Source: Mastigamoeba balamuthi (Eukaryota; Evosea; Mastigamoebida; Mastigamoebidae). Taken from it: 64,000 nucleotides of DNA. Of this stretch, positions 32,293-43,392 are shown piece by piece. A program made the position numbers and the translations under genes. The stretch's first letter is position 1. Each line of letters begins with the position of its first letter. Below the pieces are notes generated by a model. That model saw only the letters and a list, made by a program, of their open reading frames with translations, did not search any database and was not told where the DNA came from. The stretch lies in NCBI GenBank assembly GCA_902651635.1, contig CACRSC010000010.1, forward strand, positions 770,776 to 834,775, written 5' to 3'.

Positions 32293-33687
32293 TCAGCAGC
32301 CGAGGTCGTGCCTGTGGTTGGCGAACCACGACTGGGCGATGACGGTGATGAGGCCGATGTCGTGCAGGCGCTGCTGCGGGTCCACGTCGAGCGCCGGGGC
32401 GAACAGGCACCTCTCGAGCGTGTTGCACCCCGCGACGCCCGTGCCCGCCGCGTTGCAGGGGCGGCGGCGCGCGGCGGGCGGGCTGCCGGTGACGAGCCAG
32501 TAGAGGAGGCCGACCCACGCGTAGACGTCTGCGTGGCGCCCGGGGCCCCCGGCGGCCTGCTCGGGGGGCGCGAAGAGCCCGCACTGGCAGCGGCCGGACC
32601 AGAGCGAGCAGTAGGAGCACGGGAGGCTCCAGCACGAGCGCTCGACGCGGCTGGCGTGGCCCCACTCGCTCACGACGACGCGCGAGCCCTCCGTGACGCG
32701 GACGCACTCGGGGCTCAGCGCCGCGTGGACCCACCCGAGGTGGCGCAGGCAGCGCACGGCGTCGCCGAGGCGCAGCCACGCGTGGAAGAGCTCGCGGAAC
32801 GAGTGCTCGCGGGCGCGGAGGTCCGCGAGCGTCGGGGCGTCGGCGGGCAGCTGCAGGAGGACGAGACCCGAGGCCCTGTGGTGCCCGACGACCGCAGGGG
32901 CCCACGCGTGCGACCCGCCCAGCGCCGAGAGAGCAGCGACCTCGCGGGCCAGCATGCGTGCGCCGTCGGGGTCGTAGATGCGGGCCACCACGCACGCGCT
33001 GTCGCTGAAGCCGTAGTCCTTGAAGAGACCCCCTGAGCACTCGCAATTAGTTGCTGCACGAGTGCATTTCAATTCAAACGACAGGAAAAGACTGAATTTC
33101 ACCTTTTATTCGAATCAAATCACGCGAGAACAACGAATGCGCATCACCAAGGAGGTATCCTGGTGGTGGGTGGTGCCATTGAGGTGCCTGCCTGGCTTAA
33201 CGGGGGGGGGGTGAATGAAGAACATCACTCTAATCGTTTATAGGCTTTGAGTCTTCCAATCAAGCAGCTCACTTACAGAAACAACAGACACGGTGCGGAA
33301 TCACGGCATCCATCACACCTCACGATCTCCAACGGCACACCCGTTTTCTGTAAACCCAAATTCGGTTTTGTTTGTTTTCAAAAACACGTGCGGGAGTTGC
33401 GAGTAACTCGAAGCCGACGCACGGCAGCAGATGGGGTCCACGCTGAGGTTGCGGAGCAGGTGGTCGTTGCCCGCGTGGCTCAGGGCCGCGGGGCGCATCG
33501 CCGAGGAGAAGACGAGGTTCTTGAAGGAATTCCCGAGGGCGCGGGCCGTTGCGTGCACGAGGGAGCGCTGCTGGCCGCCGCAGGGGCTCCTCGCGCGGTT
33601 GGGCGCCTCGACCATGTGCTCGCGCTCCTCGTTGCTGCCCGAGGCCGCGTTGCAGACCTCGCACGACGCCGTGGGCTTCGACAGCAT
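32293..33687 (-). CDS. Pseudokinase
   Basis: Two exons (33687-33423, 33032-32293) give 334 residues in frame; the donor is GTGCGT and the acceptor CAG. The N-terminal 88 residues (MLSKPTASCEVCNAASGSNE...) are unrecognised and include two CxxC-like pairs. The rest has kinase-fold landmarks but lost catalysis: the Gly loop is not evident, HRD is replaced by HAA (WVHAALSPECV), and DFG by SEW (VVVSEWGHAS). APE-like FAPPEQ and ADVYAWVGLLYWLVTG follow. It should not transfer phosphate and may be an allosteric partner or scaffold. The intron is about 390 bp and AT-richer than the exons. A false in-frame ATG inside the intron (MKFSLF at 33102) would give a shorter protein. Confidence 0.75.
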
Positions 33688-34198
33688 TTGCTCTCCTCGG
33701 GCTCTTCCACACCACTACCACAGAAACAAAAAAGACTACCACACCACTTTTCTTCCCCACGCCCACGTGGCGGCAAATGACGTCTCCCGCCCGAATCTTC
33801 GCCCCTCCGCCCGCCCGCTCCCCAAGGGTCGCCCGCACGTGCCGCGGGGCTGAGCAGCACGTGGGACTTGCGCACCCCGCCTGCCCCGGGGGTCCGACGC
33901 CCAGCCGACCGCGTGGCGCATTGGGGCTTGCATTGCAGTCGCGCAGAGGAGCGCCACACACCCGCAATTCAATTTCATATCAAAAGCCAGTGAAAGCTCT
34001 GTAGCGCGCAGCACGCTGGATCGTGACGATTGGGACAACGCGTGCTGCCCTGGGCCAGTTGGAGTCACGGCAGGGAATTACAGGGTAGTCCGTTGCTCGT
34101 TTGTCTGTTGCTTTCGGGCATTCTTGGACCCTCCCGAACAAGAGCCCTTGTTCGTTGTGTTAACAAAAGCAACACCAGCTCGCTGCTGCCCCTCCCCC
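33688..34198. other. intergenic
   Basis: Upstream region of the pseudokinase and 3' flank of peptidase copy 3. No coding signal is seen. Confidence 0.5.
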
Positions 34199-36855
34199 CT
34201 ACACGCTCACAGGGGGAGCACGCCCAGAGATGCTCTGGCGCTGCTGCGTGTTGGACATCACGTCCACTCCGCGGGGCGCGATCTTGGGCTGGTCCTCCCT
34301 CGCCTTGAGCTCATCGTCGCTGCTCTGGCGCCTCTTGACCGCGTACACTCCCACTCCCACGCCTGCCCCCACCACCGCCAGCGCTGCCACGCTGCCTCCC
34401 ACCGCGATGCCCACGATGGCCCCCGTCGACAGCGCCGCCCCGGCTGCCGTGGCCGCGATGGTGGCTGCGACGGCCTCCTCAGCCAGCGCCGGGGCGACGA
34501 CCTCTGCGGTGGCCCCCACGATGCCCATGTTCTCCAGGCCGCCGCCGGCGACGGTCTGGGTCAGCTGCTCGGCCAGGGCGTTGGAGAACATGACCTGGTC
34601 GACCCCGGCGACGGCGGGCAGCGCGGCCTGGGCGTGGATGCCGACGGTGGCGTTGGAGTCGAGGAGGGTGACGTTGAAGCTGTCGAAGAGGTCGCTGCCG
34701 CACGCAGACCCCGCCGTCCTCTGGCCCAGCACGTCGACGATGAACTGGCGGGGCACCTTGAGGATGCGGGCGACCTCGCTGGCCCAGTCGTCGGTGGTGT
34801 GGCACGACTTCATGGCGACCTTGACGGTCGTCCTCGTGCGCAGCTTGGGGTACTGGAAGTGCTTCCCGGCCCCCGACGCCACCACGAACGCAGACCCGAC
34901 GCTGGGGAAGTACGAGCGCTCGATCCAGAAGTAGTTGTTGCCCATGAGCGCCCAGCCGTTGAGGAACGGGCGCATCGCGATGGTGTTGCCCTGCAGTGCG
35001 AAGTTGACCGTGAAGTTGTTGAACGTCCTCATGGCCACCGAGAGCCGAGAGAGGGAGCGGCACTGGTCCTCTGTGCCGTAGAAGAAGCAGCGCAGGAGGT
35101 AGGCAGTTGCGTAGTCGCTGGTGCCGTCGTAGTCGGGGATGTAGAGCTTCCAGGAGATGCTGTTGAGGTCCCCGTTGGGCTGCCCCATGCGCATCCCGAT
35201 GCCCACCACGCCCGCTGCGTCGGCCTTGACGTTGACGCTGAACGACGTCCACTGCTCGTTGATCCATTGCCTCGACGTCTTCCACATCGCCCGCTTCTCG
35301 TCGCCCGTCGTCGTCGACGTCTGGATCGTGACGCCAATGTCCGACTTGGACACCACAAAGTCCGACCTCCCCGATGGAGATGCCTGCACCCAGTCGATTG
35401 CGTTGTCGACGTTGCTGCACTGCCCCGACGTGCTGCAGGCCTGGCCGTTGCTGCAGTAGCCGCAGGTGATGGGGTTGCCGCAGCCGTTGTCCACGGCCCC
35501 GCACCTGCGAGGCCCGCAGGCCTCGGACTTGCTCCTCGGTACGCAGGGCTCCGGGTCGGGCGTGGGCTCGGGCTCAGGCTCGGACTCGACTGTTACGCCA
35601 ACAGCAGCGTCCTCTGCCAGGTGACACGCGCCGACGCCACGTTGGATGCGGAAGTAGCCCTCGCTGTACTCGCCGGTGGTGTAGTCCTTGGGCTCACCCC
35701 AGTCGGCCCCCCACGAGTTCTTGATGACCCAGTACCTGCACAGCCGCAGACAGAGCGGGTCAGGACGCAAGGCGTTCGCCAGGCTGTGGGAGGGAGTGAG
35801 CGCACTTGACGCCGTTCTGGACACCCCAGCCGACGAGGGTCACTGCATGATCAGCGCCGTAGTAGCCCGTGGCGGTGTAGAGGCAGTTGGAGCTGTGGCG
35901 CACGATGCCCCCGCTGTAGCCGTTGAGGGTCCCGTAGTTGAGCGCCACGCCCAGGGGCCCATACTGCATGAGGCGCGAGTAGAGGCTGCTGCCCTCGGCC
36001 TCGTTGAAGCGCTCGGTGAAGTAGTTGCTGACGGCGATGTCGCCCCTGGAGCCCAGCGAGTGCCTGCAGCGCCCCATGCGGCCCTCGTACGCGTAGTTCT
36101 TCTCGTACATGACGCCACCGCCGCCGTTGGCGCTCATGTCGGCGAGCTCGGAGAGCATCGAGTCGACGCGGTAGCCCCTGCACCCGTCGTAGTTGCGGCC
36201 GAAGTTGCCGTAGTTGTAGTCGGCGCAGTCGAGCAGGTTCTGCGTCGACACCCACTCCGCGGACCCGGTCGCCCGCATGTTCGCCCCCTCGATCACCGCG
36301 GCGCTCGTGAACGCCCCTGTGCCACGCAAGCGAACGTCAGAACGACCACGAGGGCCGGCAAGGGGAGTCGGAACGACGCACAGCACGACCCGCAGGAGCC
36401 CTGTTGGCGCGCAGTGGTCGTGTACGGCGACAGGAAGCTGGTGGGCACAGTGCCGCGCTTCATGGGAGCGTCGGGAGCCTCCCTGGGGGGCGTCCGCTTG
36501 AGAGGCGTGACGCCCCCGGGCATCAGGTACGCCGCAGAGAACTCCTCCCTCGTCATGTCCGAGAACCTGTCGGGCGCGTACGTGGCCGTCTGGTCGGGCT
36601 CGGCATTGCGCCTGGCGTACTCGGCGACATTGGCCCTGAAGACCTCGAAGCGGTGCTGGTCCTCCTCGGCAGTGCTGTACGACTTGTCGTACTTGGCCTT
36701 CCACGCCGTCTGCCGCCGTTGCGCACCAGCGAATGTGAGCACTGCTAGTAACGTTTGAGGGCACAGCTGAGAAGGCAGCGCACCCACTGGCATTGGTCGT
36801 CGCAGCAGAGAGCGCACACGGCGAGGAGCGTGACCAGCGCCAGTGCGGGCTTCAT
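34199..36855 (-). CDS. Membrane-anchored papain-family (C1A) cysteine peptidase, copy 3
   Basis: Four exons (36855-36784, 36709-36382, 36316-35806, 35735-34199) give 815 residues. A signal peptide (MKPALALVTLLAVCALC), an I29 prodomain with RFSDMTREEF, CGSCW rebuilt across intron 2, [12 protein letters not shown] and KNSWG are all present. The ectodomain, transmembrane helix and tail follow in the last exon. It shares the four-exon structure and most of its sequence with copy 1, including WTSFSVNVKADAAG and GMRMGQPNGDLNS, so copies 1 and 3 are sister genes. The tail ends SISGRAPPVSV. An upstream in-frame ATG exists at about 36885, but the inner ATG gives a better signal peptide. It is transcribed in the same direction as copy 4, 3.4 kb away. 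Confidence 0.93.
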
Positions 36856-36913
36856 GATCGCGGACTCAGAGCGGGAGGTCATGCAAGGATCAGGATGAGC
36901 ACGACAGTACTAG

Positions 36914-36927
36914 TTGCCCTTTATTCC
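36914..36927 (-). promoter_or_regulatory. Upstream box of peptidase copy 3
   Basis: TTGCCCTTTATTCC on the plus strand (GGAATAAAGGGCAA in sense), 59 nt upstream of the ATG. It is a diverged form of the 15-mer shared exactly by copies 2 and 4, at the same distance. Core promoter role is inferred. Confidence 0.4.
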
Positions 36928-37401
36928 AACACAAAGAAATGAGGGGCGGGCAGTTGGTCCCGGCGTACCTTCGGAGGCGGTTGGACCTCTACTTGCGCGC
37001 AGGTGCACCATGCGGGGAAATGTGCAGCAACCTCTCAACCGCTGTGGCGAGTAGACGATCCGCAGGGCCGAGACGTCAAACAAGAACGGCCGGACACTGC
37101 TTGGCCGTCGCACACGGGCACTCACCCATCATAATGAACCACGAGCGGTGTACGCGCCCGTCGTGAGGCAAGCGTATGCTCGCGAGATGAGGGGCCCAAT
37201 GCGTGCAATGGTGCAGACATTCAGCATTGTGGATTTCAGAAGACGTTTGGAAAAGTACGTAAAACGGCTGCGTTTTACACCTTGTGCGACCCCCAACAGC
37301 CAATGCCCGTTGAGGGCAGACATCAACGATGGGTGTGGCCCACCGTCTCCCCCATCGCGCGGGGTGTTGCTCAGCAGCCCAGGCACGCGCGCTGCGCTGC
37401 A
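36928..37401. other. intergenic
   Basis: Upstream of peptidase copy 3 and downstream of a minus-strand gene. No supported gene. Confidence 0.5.
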
Positions 37402-38583
37402 TCAGAAATCGTAACAGTCTGTATTGTCGGGCGAGCAGCCCAGCCTCTGCCGCTTGGCTGCTGCGCCGGGGCACCACAGCGCTTCCTCATGGCAGCCACC
37501 CACGAGCGGCTGCAGGACCGGAGACGCCGACGAGGACCTGACGATGCGCTGCGCATTGCGCACTGCGTTGCCCGCCGAGGGGAACTGAACGAAGTCGATC
37601 TTGAGGGTACCCGCGATGACGGCCCGTGAGACCGCGTTGAACGCGTCCCTCCGCTCCTCCTCCACCAGCGCCCCGTTGGCCACTCTGAGCAGCGCGATGC
37701 TCCCAGGCCTCGTCAGCACCCTGAGGCTGAGCAGCGCCCCGCTCCTAGCGGTGCCCACAGCGATCGTGTGCTCGCCCGGCGGCACATCGCGGAACCCCCA
37801 CATCTCTGCCGAGGGGTCCGGAGTGACTTCGACTCCGTCGGCTACGGCACGGCAGAAGCCCGCGGCTGCATCCATCAGCACGATGAACCCCGGTAGCTGG
37901 CGTTGTGCTGGCGGGTCGCGGGTGGGACAGGGCCTCTGGACAGGAGGGGAGCACGAGGGGATGGCCCGCTCCGCATTTGCGGTGGCCACGGCAGTTGCGA
38001 CCCCTCCAAGAGCGCCCTGCGCCCACGCCTGCCCCAGCGCGATGGGCCGCTCGGCGACGGCTGGACAGCGTGCCGGGGCCACTTCAGCTCGGCCTCGCTC
38101 CCTTCGGATGTGGACCAGTGGCGGGCTTGGCGTCTCTGCCTCCGTACGTGCGCACGCCTGAGGGCCCTGTGCGGGCGACGTGGAGGCCTGGGGGACCCCT
38201 TGCGACTGGGCTCTGAGCGGGGCCAGGAGCGCGATGCCCGAGGGGATGGAGATGCTCCGCCTGGCTGGCCTCGGCCGCTCAGCCTCCAGCAGGAGAAGCT
38301 GGGACCTCTGCGAGGCCTGCCGGGACAGCGGCCACACTGAGGCCTGCGCGGCCAGGAGGGAGGCCGACACGGATGCGCTCTGGTTCGCCAATGCTGGCTG
38401 CTGCGCCGGTGGGGCGACGTTCGGGAGGCGGCGACACGGGGACACGGAGCGGTCGACCAGCACGGGCGGGAGGCAGACGGGGTAGGAGGCTTCGTGCACA
38501 GACTGAGAGCGCAGCGGGACGCTTCTGTTCCACATATAGTGTTGTGAGAGTGTCCTATTTTTGTCAATGCACCTGGCTTTCAT
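37402..38583 (-). CDS. Unrecognised protein, 393 residues
   Basis: A single open frame without an evident intron. The first 200 residues are low in complexity, rich in Ala, Ser, Gln and Pro. From about residue 235 the sequence becomes globular (GFIVLMDAAAGFCRAVADG, FRDVPPGEHTIAVGTARSGA, GSIALLRVANGALVEEERRD). The PPGEHTI segment is faintly like the PPGxH strand in the N-terminal domain of AAR2, a U5 snRNP assembly factor, but this is too short to assign. No signal peptide or membrane helix is seen. Start codon uncertain. Confidence 0.45.
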   Translation of the reverse strand: MKARCIDKNRTLSQHYMWNRSVPLRSQSVHEASYPVCLPPVLVDRSVSPCRRLPNVAPPAQQPALANQSASVSASLLAAQASVWPLSRQASQRSQLLLLEAERPRPARRSISIPSGIALLAPLRAQSQGVPQASTSPAQGPQACARTEAETPSPPLVHIRRERGRAEVAPARCPAVAERPIALGQAWAQGALGGVATAVATANAERAIPSCSPPVQRPCPTRDPPAQRQLPGFIVLMDAAAGFCRAVADGVEVTPDPSAEMWGFRDVPPGEHTIAVGTARSGALLSLRVLTRPGSIALLRVANGALVEEERRDAFNAVSRAVIAGTLKIDFVQFPSAGNAVRNAQRIVRSSSASPVLQPLVGGCHEEALWCPGAAAKRQRLGCSPDNTDCYDF

Positions 38584-40226
38584 ACGGCGACGCCCACTTT
38601 CGTAGAACGCGCATGCATATCACTGCCGTGCACGACAAACACTGTCGCTGCCCGTTCAGGCAGTATTCCGGTCCAAAGGAATTACGTGGGGTGCTAAGAC
38701 AACCAGCAGGACAGCTCGCGAAGGACACCGAATACTGCGAGATTGTATCCCAGCCCAGCCGATACTGAGCCATGCGAGCCAACGCGACCCGGTTAGAAAA
38801 CTCTTGCCGCAGTGCTGCAGACCGGCGGCCAGGCACGATTTCCGTCAAAACAACAGACGGAGAGTCACCCGCCATCGAGCCAATGCCACAAGCCAGCCCA
38901 AGCGTCACAGCATGTCCGAGGTTGTGAGGTATATAACACGCAGTACGTCCCCCAATGAGTCACAGTAGGCTCTGGGGGTGGAGCTCCCTCGGCACTGGCT
39001 GGCAAGCGGCGTCACGGCCAGACTCCTGGGCTCTGTGGTCGTTTCCGCCGAGCCGGAGCAGACGTGCCAGTGGGTCTGTGGGTGGCGCGGGATGAACGAG
39101 ATGAGCGCGGAGCTGCGGCCGTGGGCAGGCAGGCACCCTTGCCAGCACCGTCTTCACCACCCTGCTGCTGCGCCCGGACTTTGCCAGGAGCTGCGGCTGG
39201 ACCTCCTCCCCGACGGGCCCGCCATCACCACCATCGTCACCGACTCTCGCTGGGCTGTGCGCTGCCCCCCTCTCCCCTCGGCTATGGTGGGGCAAAGTGA
39301 GTTGGAGAAGGAGAAGCGCGAGAAGCTGCGGCCATTCCAGGAGGAGTCGGAGAAGGAGCACCGCGAGAAGAGGGCGCGCCTAGAGGAGCTCTCGTTGCTA
39401 CGCGACAGTGCAACCAGGAGACTGAGCCTTAGCGAGGTCTTTCTGCTTCAAACCTCTGAGATCGCTCGTTGCCGATAATGCTGACTTTAATTGACGATGC
39501 ACAACTAATCCAAGTGCACTTCATTGTGATGGACAACAGACTGCACCTATGATATGAAATCCGATTGTTCAAAGCCAGACAGGTCGGATCACGCCCCAAT
39601 TGCATGTCAGGGCCTTTATATGCAGCAGGGCAGGTTATGGTGCAGGTGCTCTAGCATACTGCATCAGTCAAGTGGTTGTCTGTGACGATGATACATGCAC
39701 GAAAAGCCGTCTTGAGCCAAGCTGGTGGTCCAGAACGAAGTGGCCATCATACAGCTTTGGAAAACCTGGTCCCCAACTTAGCACAACCCTCTTCTTGCTT
39801 CTTGATTCGAGGCGGCACATTTTATTTATGAACAGACTCTCGCTTCCTTCCTGTGCTCTAGCAGTAGGCACGGAAGCTGCCAGTTCCTTCCAACTTCCAC
39901 AATGCGGCCACTGGCAGCACTCTATTGTATGGAATTCCTGTTGTGGCCGGCCATGAGAAGCATTGCCTGGTGAGCAACCTGCCCGCTGTAATGCCGGGCA
40001 ACGATACTGTGAGAACAACTCACTTGCCAGTAAGTGCCCACACGATCGCTAAGCACATATACATATGCTGCACAACTGGTTGTGCATTGCCGGGGGTATC
40101 GGATCACTAGATTGGCGGACCACCATCAGAACACTGAGCATTACGGAGTCTGGGCTGGCAAACCAATCTCAGGTTTTTTTGATGGGCTTACATACAGACG
40201 ATTACGAGAAGGAGACACGCTCTTCC
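38584..40226. other. intergenic, one weak open frame
   Basis: Mixed composition, AT-richer after 39480. An open frame at 38978-39478 (plus) ends in a charged, coiled-coil-like stretch (SELEKEKREKLRPFQEESE) and could be part of a small gene, but there is no family match and no supported splice chain. Nothing else is seen. Confidence 0.35.
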
Positions 40227-42921
40227 TCACACACTCACAGGGGGAGCACGTCCCGAGATGCTCTGGTGCTGCTGCGTGTTGGACATCACGTCCACTCCGC
40301 GGGGCCCGCTCTTGGGCTGCTGCTGGTCCTCCCTCGCCTTGGGCTCGGCCGCGCGGCCCTGGCGCCTCTTGGCCACGTACACCCCCGTGCCGACGCCTGC
40401 GCCCACGACCGCCAGCGCCGCGACGCTGCCTCCGACGGCGATGCCCACGATGGCCCCCGTCGACAGCGCTGCACTGGTCCCCCCGGCGATCGTCGCGGCG
40501 ACGGCGGTCTCGGAGAGCGTCGGGGCGACGACCTCTGCGGTGGCCCCCGCGATGCCCATGTTCTCGAGGCCGCCGCCCGCGACGGCCTGCGTCAGCTGCT
40601 GCGCCAGAGCGTTGGAGTACACGGTCTGCGGGATGCTGGCGACGGGCACGGAGGCCTGGCCGAGCATGCCGACGGTGGCGTTGGAGTCGAGGAGCGTCAC
40701 GTTGAAGCTGTCGAACTTGTCGCTGCCGCACGCAGACCCCGCCTTCCTCGCCCCAGAGACGTCGACGATGAACTCGCGCGGGACCCTGAGGATGCGGGCG
40801 ACCTGGCTGGCCCACTCGCCCGTGGTGTGGCACGACGTCATGGCGACGTGGACGGTCGTCCTCGTGATGATCGCGGGCATCGAGAAGTGCTTCCAGGCCC
40901 CGGAGGCGAGGACGAAGGCCGAGCCCGTCTTGGGGAAGAACGAGCGCGGGATCCAGTGGTAGCTGCCGTTGAGCAGCGCGTTGCCGTTGAGGTAGGGCCG
41001 CATGGCGATGGCGTCGCCACCCTGGAGCGCGAAGTTGACGGTGAAGTTGTGCCAGACCTTCATCGCCAGAGGCATCGCGAGTACCGTCATGCACTGGTCG
41101 TTGCCGTAGATGAAGAAGCAGCGCTCGATGTAGCTCATAGTCGTGTCGGCGCCGTCCCAGTAGGGCACCTTGATCTTCCACGCGATGCCGTTGAGGCGGG
41201 ACTCGGGCTGGCCCATGCGCATGCCCAGGCCGATGGTCCCGGCCGCGTTGAGCTTGACGCCGACGCTGAACGACGTCCAGTACTCGCTGGTCCACTGCCC
41301 CGACGTCGTCCACATGGCGCGCTTCTCCCAGGCCGTATCGGTCGTCGTGTCGATGGCGATGGCGCCGCTGGCCATCTTGTCGAAGAAGAAGTCAGTGCCG
41401 TTGGGCACCTGCACCCAGTCGGTCGGGTGGTTGTCGATGCAGAAGCCCGCGTTGCTGCACAGCTCCAGGTACCCACAGAACCCGCAGGTCAGCGTGTTCC
41501 CGCAGCCGTTGTCGACGCCGCCGCACTGGCGGGCCCCGCAGGCCTCACTCTTGAGCTTGGGCGAGCACGGCTGCGCCCCTGAGGCCGGCGACTCCCCGGC
41601 GACCATCGCCCCGGTGGCCACGTCCTCGGCAATGTGGCACGCGTTGGCGCCGCGCAGGATGCGGAAGTAGCCCTCGGGCGCGCCGCCAGTGGTGTAGTCC
41701 TTGGGCTCACCCCAGTCGGCCCCCCACGAGTTCTTGATGACCCAGTACCTGCGTAGCAGCAGAGGAACTCAGAGAAGTGTCCCCACAGAGCTGTGCCCGG
41801 GAGAAGCAGCGCACTTGACACCGTTCTGGACACCCCAGCCGACGAGAGTCACCGCGTGGTCGGCGCCGAAGTATCCCGTGGAGGTGTAGAGGCAGTTGGC
41901 TTTCTCGGTGGGCACGACAATGCCGCTCTTGTAGCCGTCGAGGTTGCGCGAGTTGAAGCCGATGCCCAGGGGCCCGTACTGCACCAGGCGCTGGTAGAGG
42001 CTGCTGCCCTCGGTCTCGTCGAACCTCTCTGTGAAGTAGCTGGTCACCGTGACATTGCCCTTGGCCGCCAGAGAGTGTTGGCACGACTGCACTCTGCCCG
42101 CGTACTGATAGTGCACGTCAAACAGCGGCCCGCCGCCGGTCTTGACTCCGCTCTCCGTGAGCTCCGCCAGAGCCAGGTCGGGACGGAAGCCCTGGCAGCC
42201 GTTGTACGTGGCGCTGCCATAGTTGACGCAGTCGAGGAGGTTCTGCGGCGACACCCACTGCGCGTGCCCCGTCGCGTGCAGCATCGCTCCCTCCATCACA
42301 GCAGCGCTCGTGAAGGCCCCTACCGGCGCGCAGGACCCAGTGAGCCGATAGCCGGTCACACAAGAGAGCGTCGAGCGTACAGCATGACCCGCAGGTGCCC
42401 TGCTGGCGCGCGGGCAGCGTGTAGGGCGAGATGAAGCTCTCGGGAAGGGCGGCGCGACGCACGGGCGCGTCCGGCGCGGCCCTCGCCGGAGCCTTCCTCA
42501 GCGAGCCGAGGCCTTCCGAGATGAGGAACTTCGCCGAGAACTCATCCCACGTCAGGTCCGAGAACTTGCCGGGCCCGTAGACGGCTTTCTGGCCCGGCTC
42601 GGCGTTCCTCGCTGCGTACTCGTCCAAATTCCGGCGGAACACCGCGAAACGATGCTCGTCTGCGCAGAGTTTGAGGCCGAGTTACAGCCAGCACCAGGTG
42701 GGAGGCACTCACCCTCATCGGGGGTACTGTAGGCCTTGCCGTACTGGCTTTTCCACGCGGTCTGGAGCGCAGCACAGCAGCGCGGAGATCGGCAGTAAGC
42801 ATAGCGTAACTGGCGGGGATACAACAAGCAAGCGCACCCACTGGCAGCGGACGTCGCAGCTAAGCGCCGCCGCAGCAACTGCGGCGATGAGAACCACCGT
42901 GCGCAGGAGGTCGCAGCCCAT
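40227..42921 (-). CDS. Membrane-anchored papain-family (C1A) cysteine peptidase, copy 4
   Basis: Five exons (42921-42838, 42761-42713, 42659-42381, 42319-41815, 41748-40227) give 812 residues. A signal peptide (MGCDLLRTVVLIAAVAAAALS), an I29 prodomain (WKSQYGKAYST, KFSDLTWDEF), [17 protein letters not shown] and KNSWG are present. The last exon carries the same ectodomain type as copies 1 and 3, but diverged (WTSFSVGVKLNAAGTIGLG), then the helix IVGIAVGGSVAALAVVGAG and a tail ending SISGRAPPVSV. Exons 2 and 3 have the same lengths (49 and 279 nt) as in the soluble copy 2, so the peptidase part groups with copy 2 while the anchor groups with copies 1 and 3. Confidence 0.93.
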
Positions 42922-43392
42922 CTGACTTGCTTGCCTGATGCTCGTTGAAGAATGAAAGAAATGACCACAACCGCCGTGCCCTTTTAAGGCCGGGGGTGCC
43001 TGATTTCCGTGTGCGTTCGGTTTTACAACTAACCGCCCACCCGGGTCGAGTGTCCCGCAGACGCGCACGCACGGTTCGATCAAGTGCGCGCTCTTGCAGG
43101 GCCGCGGGGGCGCCGCCCTGGAGAGCCGGGCAAGTGGCGGAGAATCTGGCAGTTATGGCCCAGATGGGGCGGTGGACCACAGTGCACCTCGCGACGTCCC
43201 CGAGTCATCTGTTTCCAAAGGATAATCAACAGCATCACCACCAGCGTGCAGCCTCCCCAACGCGGCAATGGCGGTCGCAACTGACGGATCTCCCGGTTTT
43301 TTGTCGTGCGGGGTCGTGCGGGGTCCGGGGGCGTGTTCTCTCCCCCCCTCCCCTCGCCTCCCCGCTCCTTCCGTGCACCGTTGGCCCGCTGG
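42922..43392. other. intergenic
   Basis: Promoter region of peptidase copy 4 and 3' flank of CFAP298. No further gene is seen. Confidence 0.5.
42976..42990 (-). promoter_or_regulatory. Upstream box of peptidase copy 4
   Basis: The plus-strand 15-mer GTGCCCTTTTAAGGC, identical to that upstream of copy 2 at 9081-9095, lies 55 nt upstream of the ATG. The surrounding sequence is not conserved, which favours selection on the box itself. Function inferred. Confidence 0.5.
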
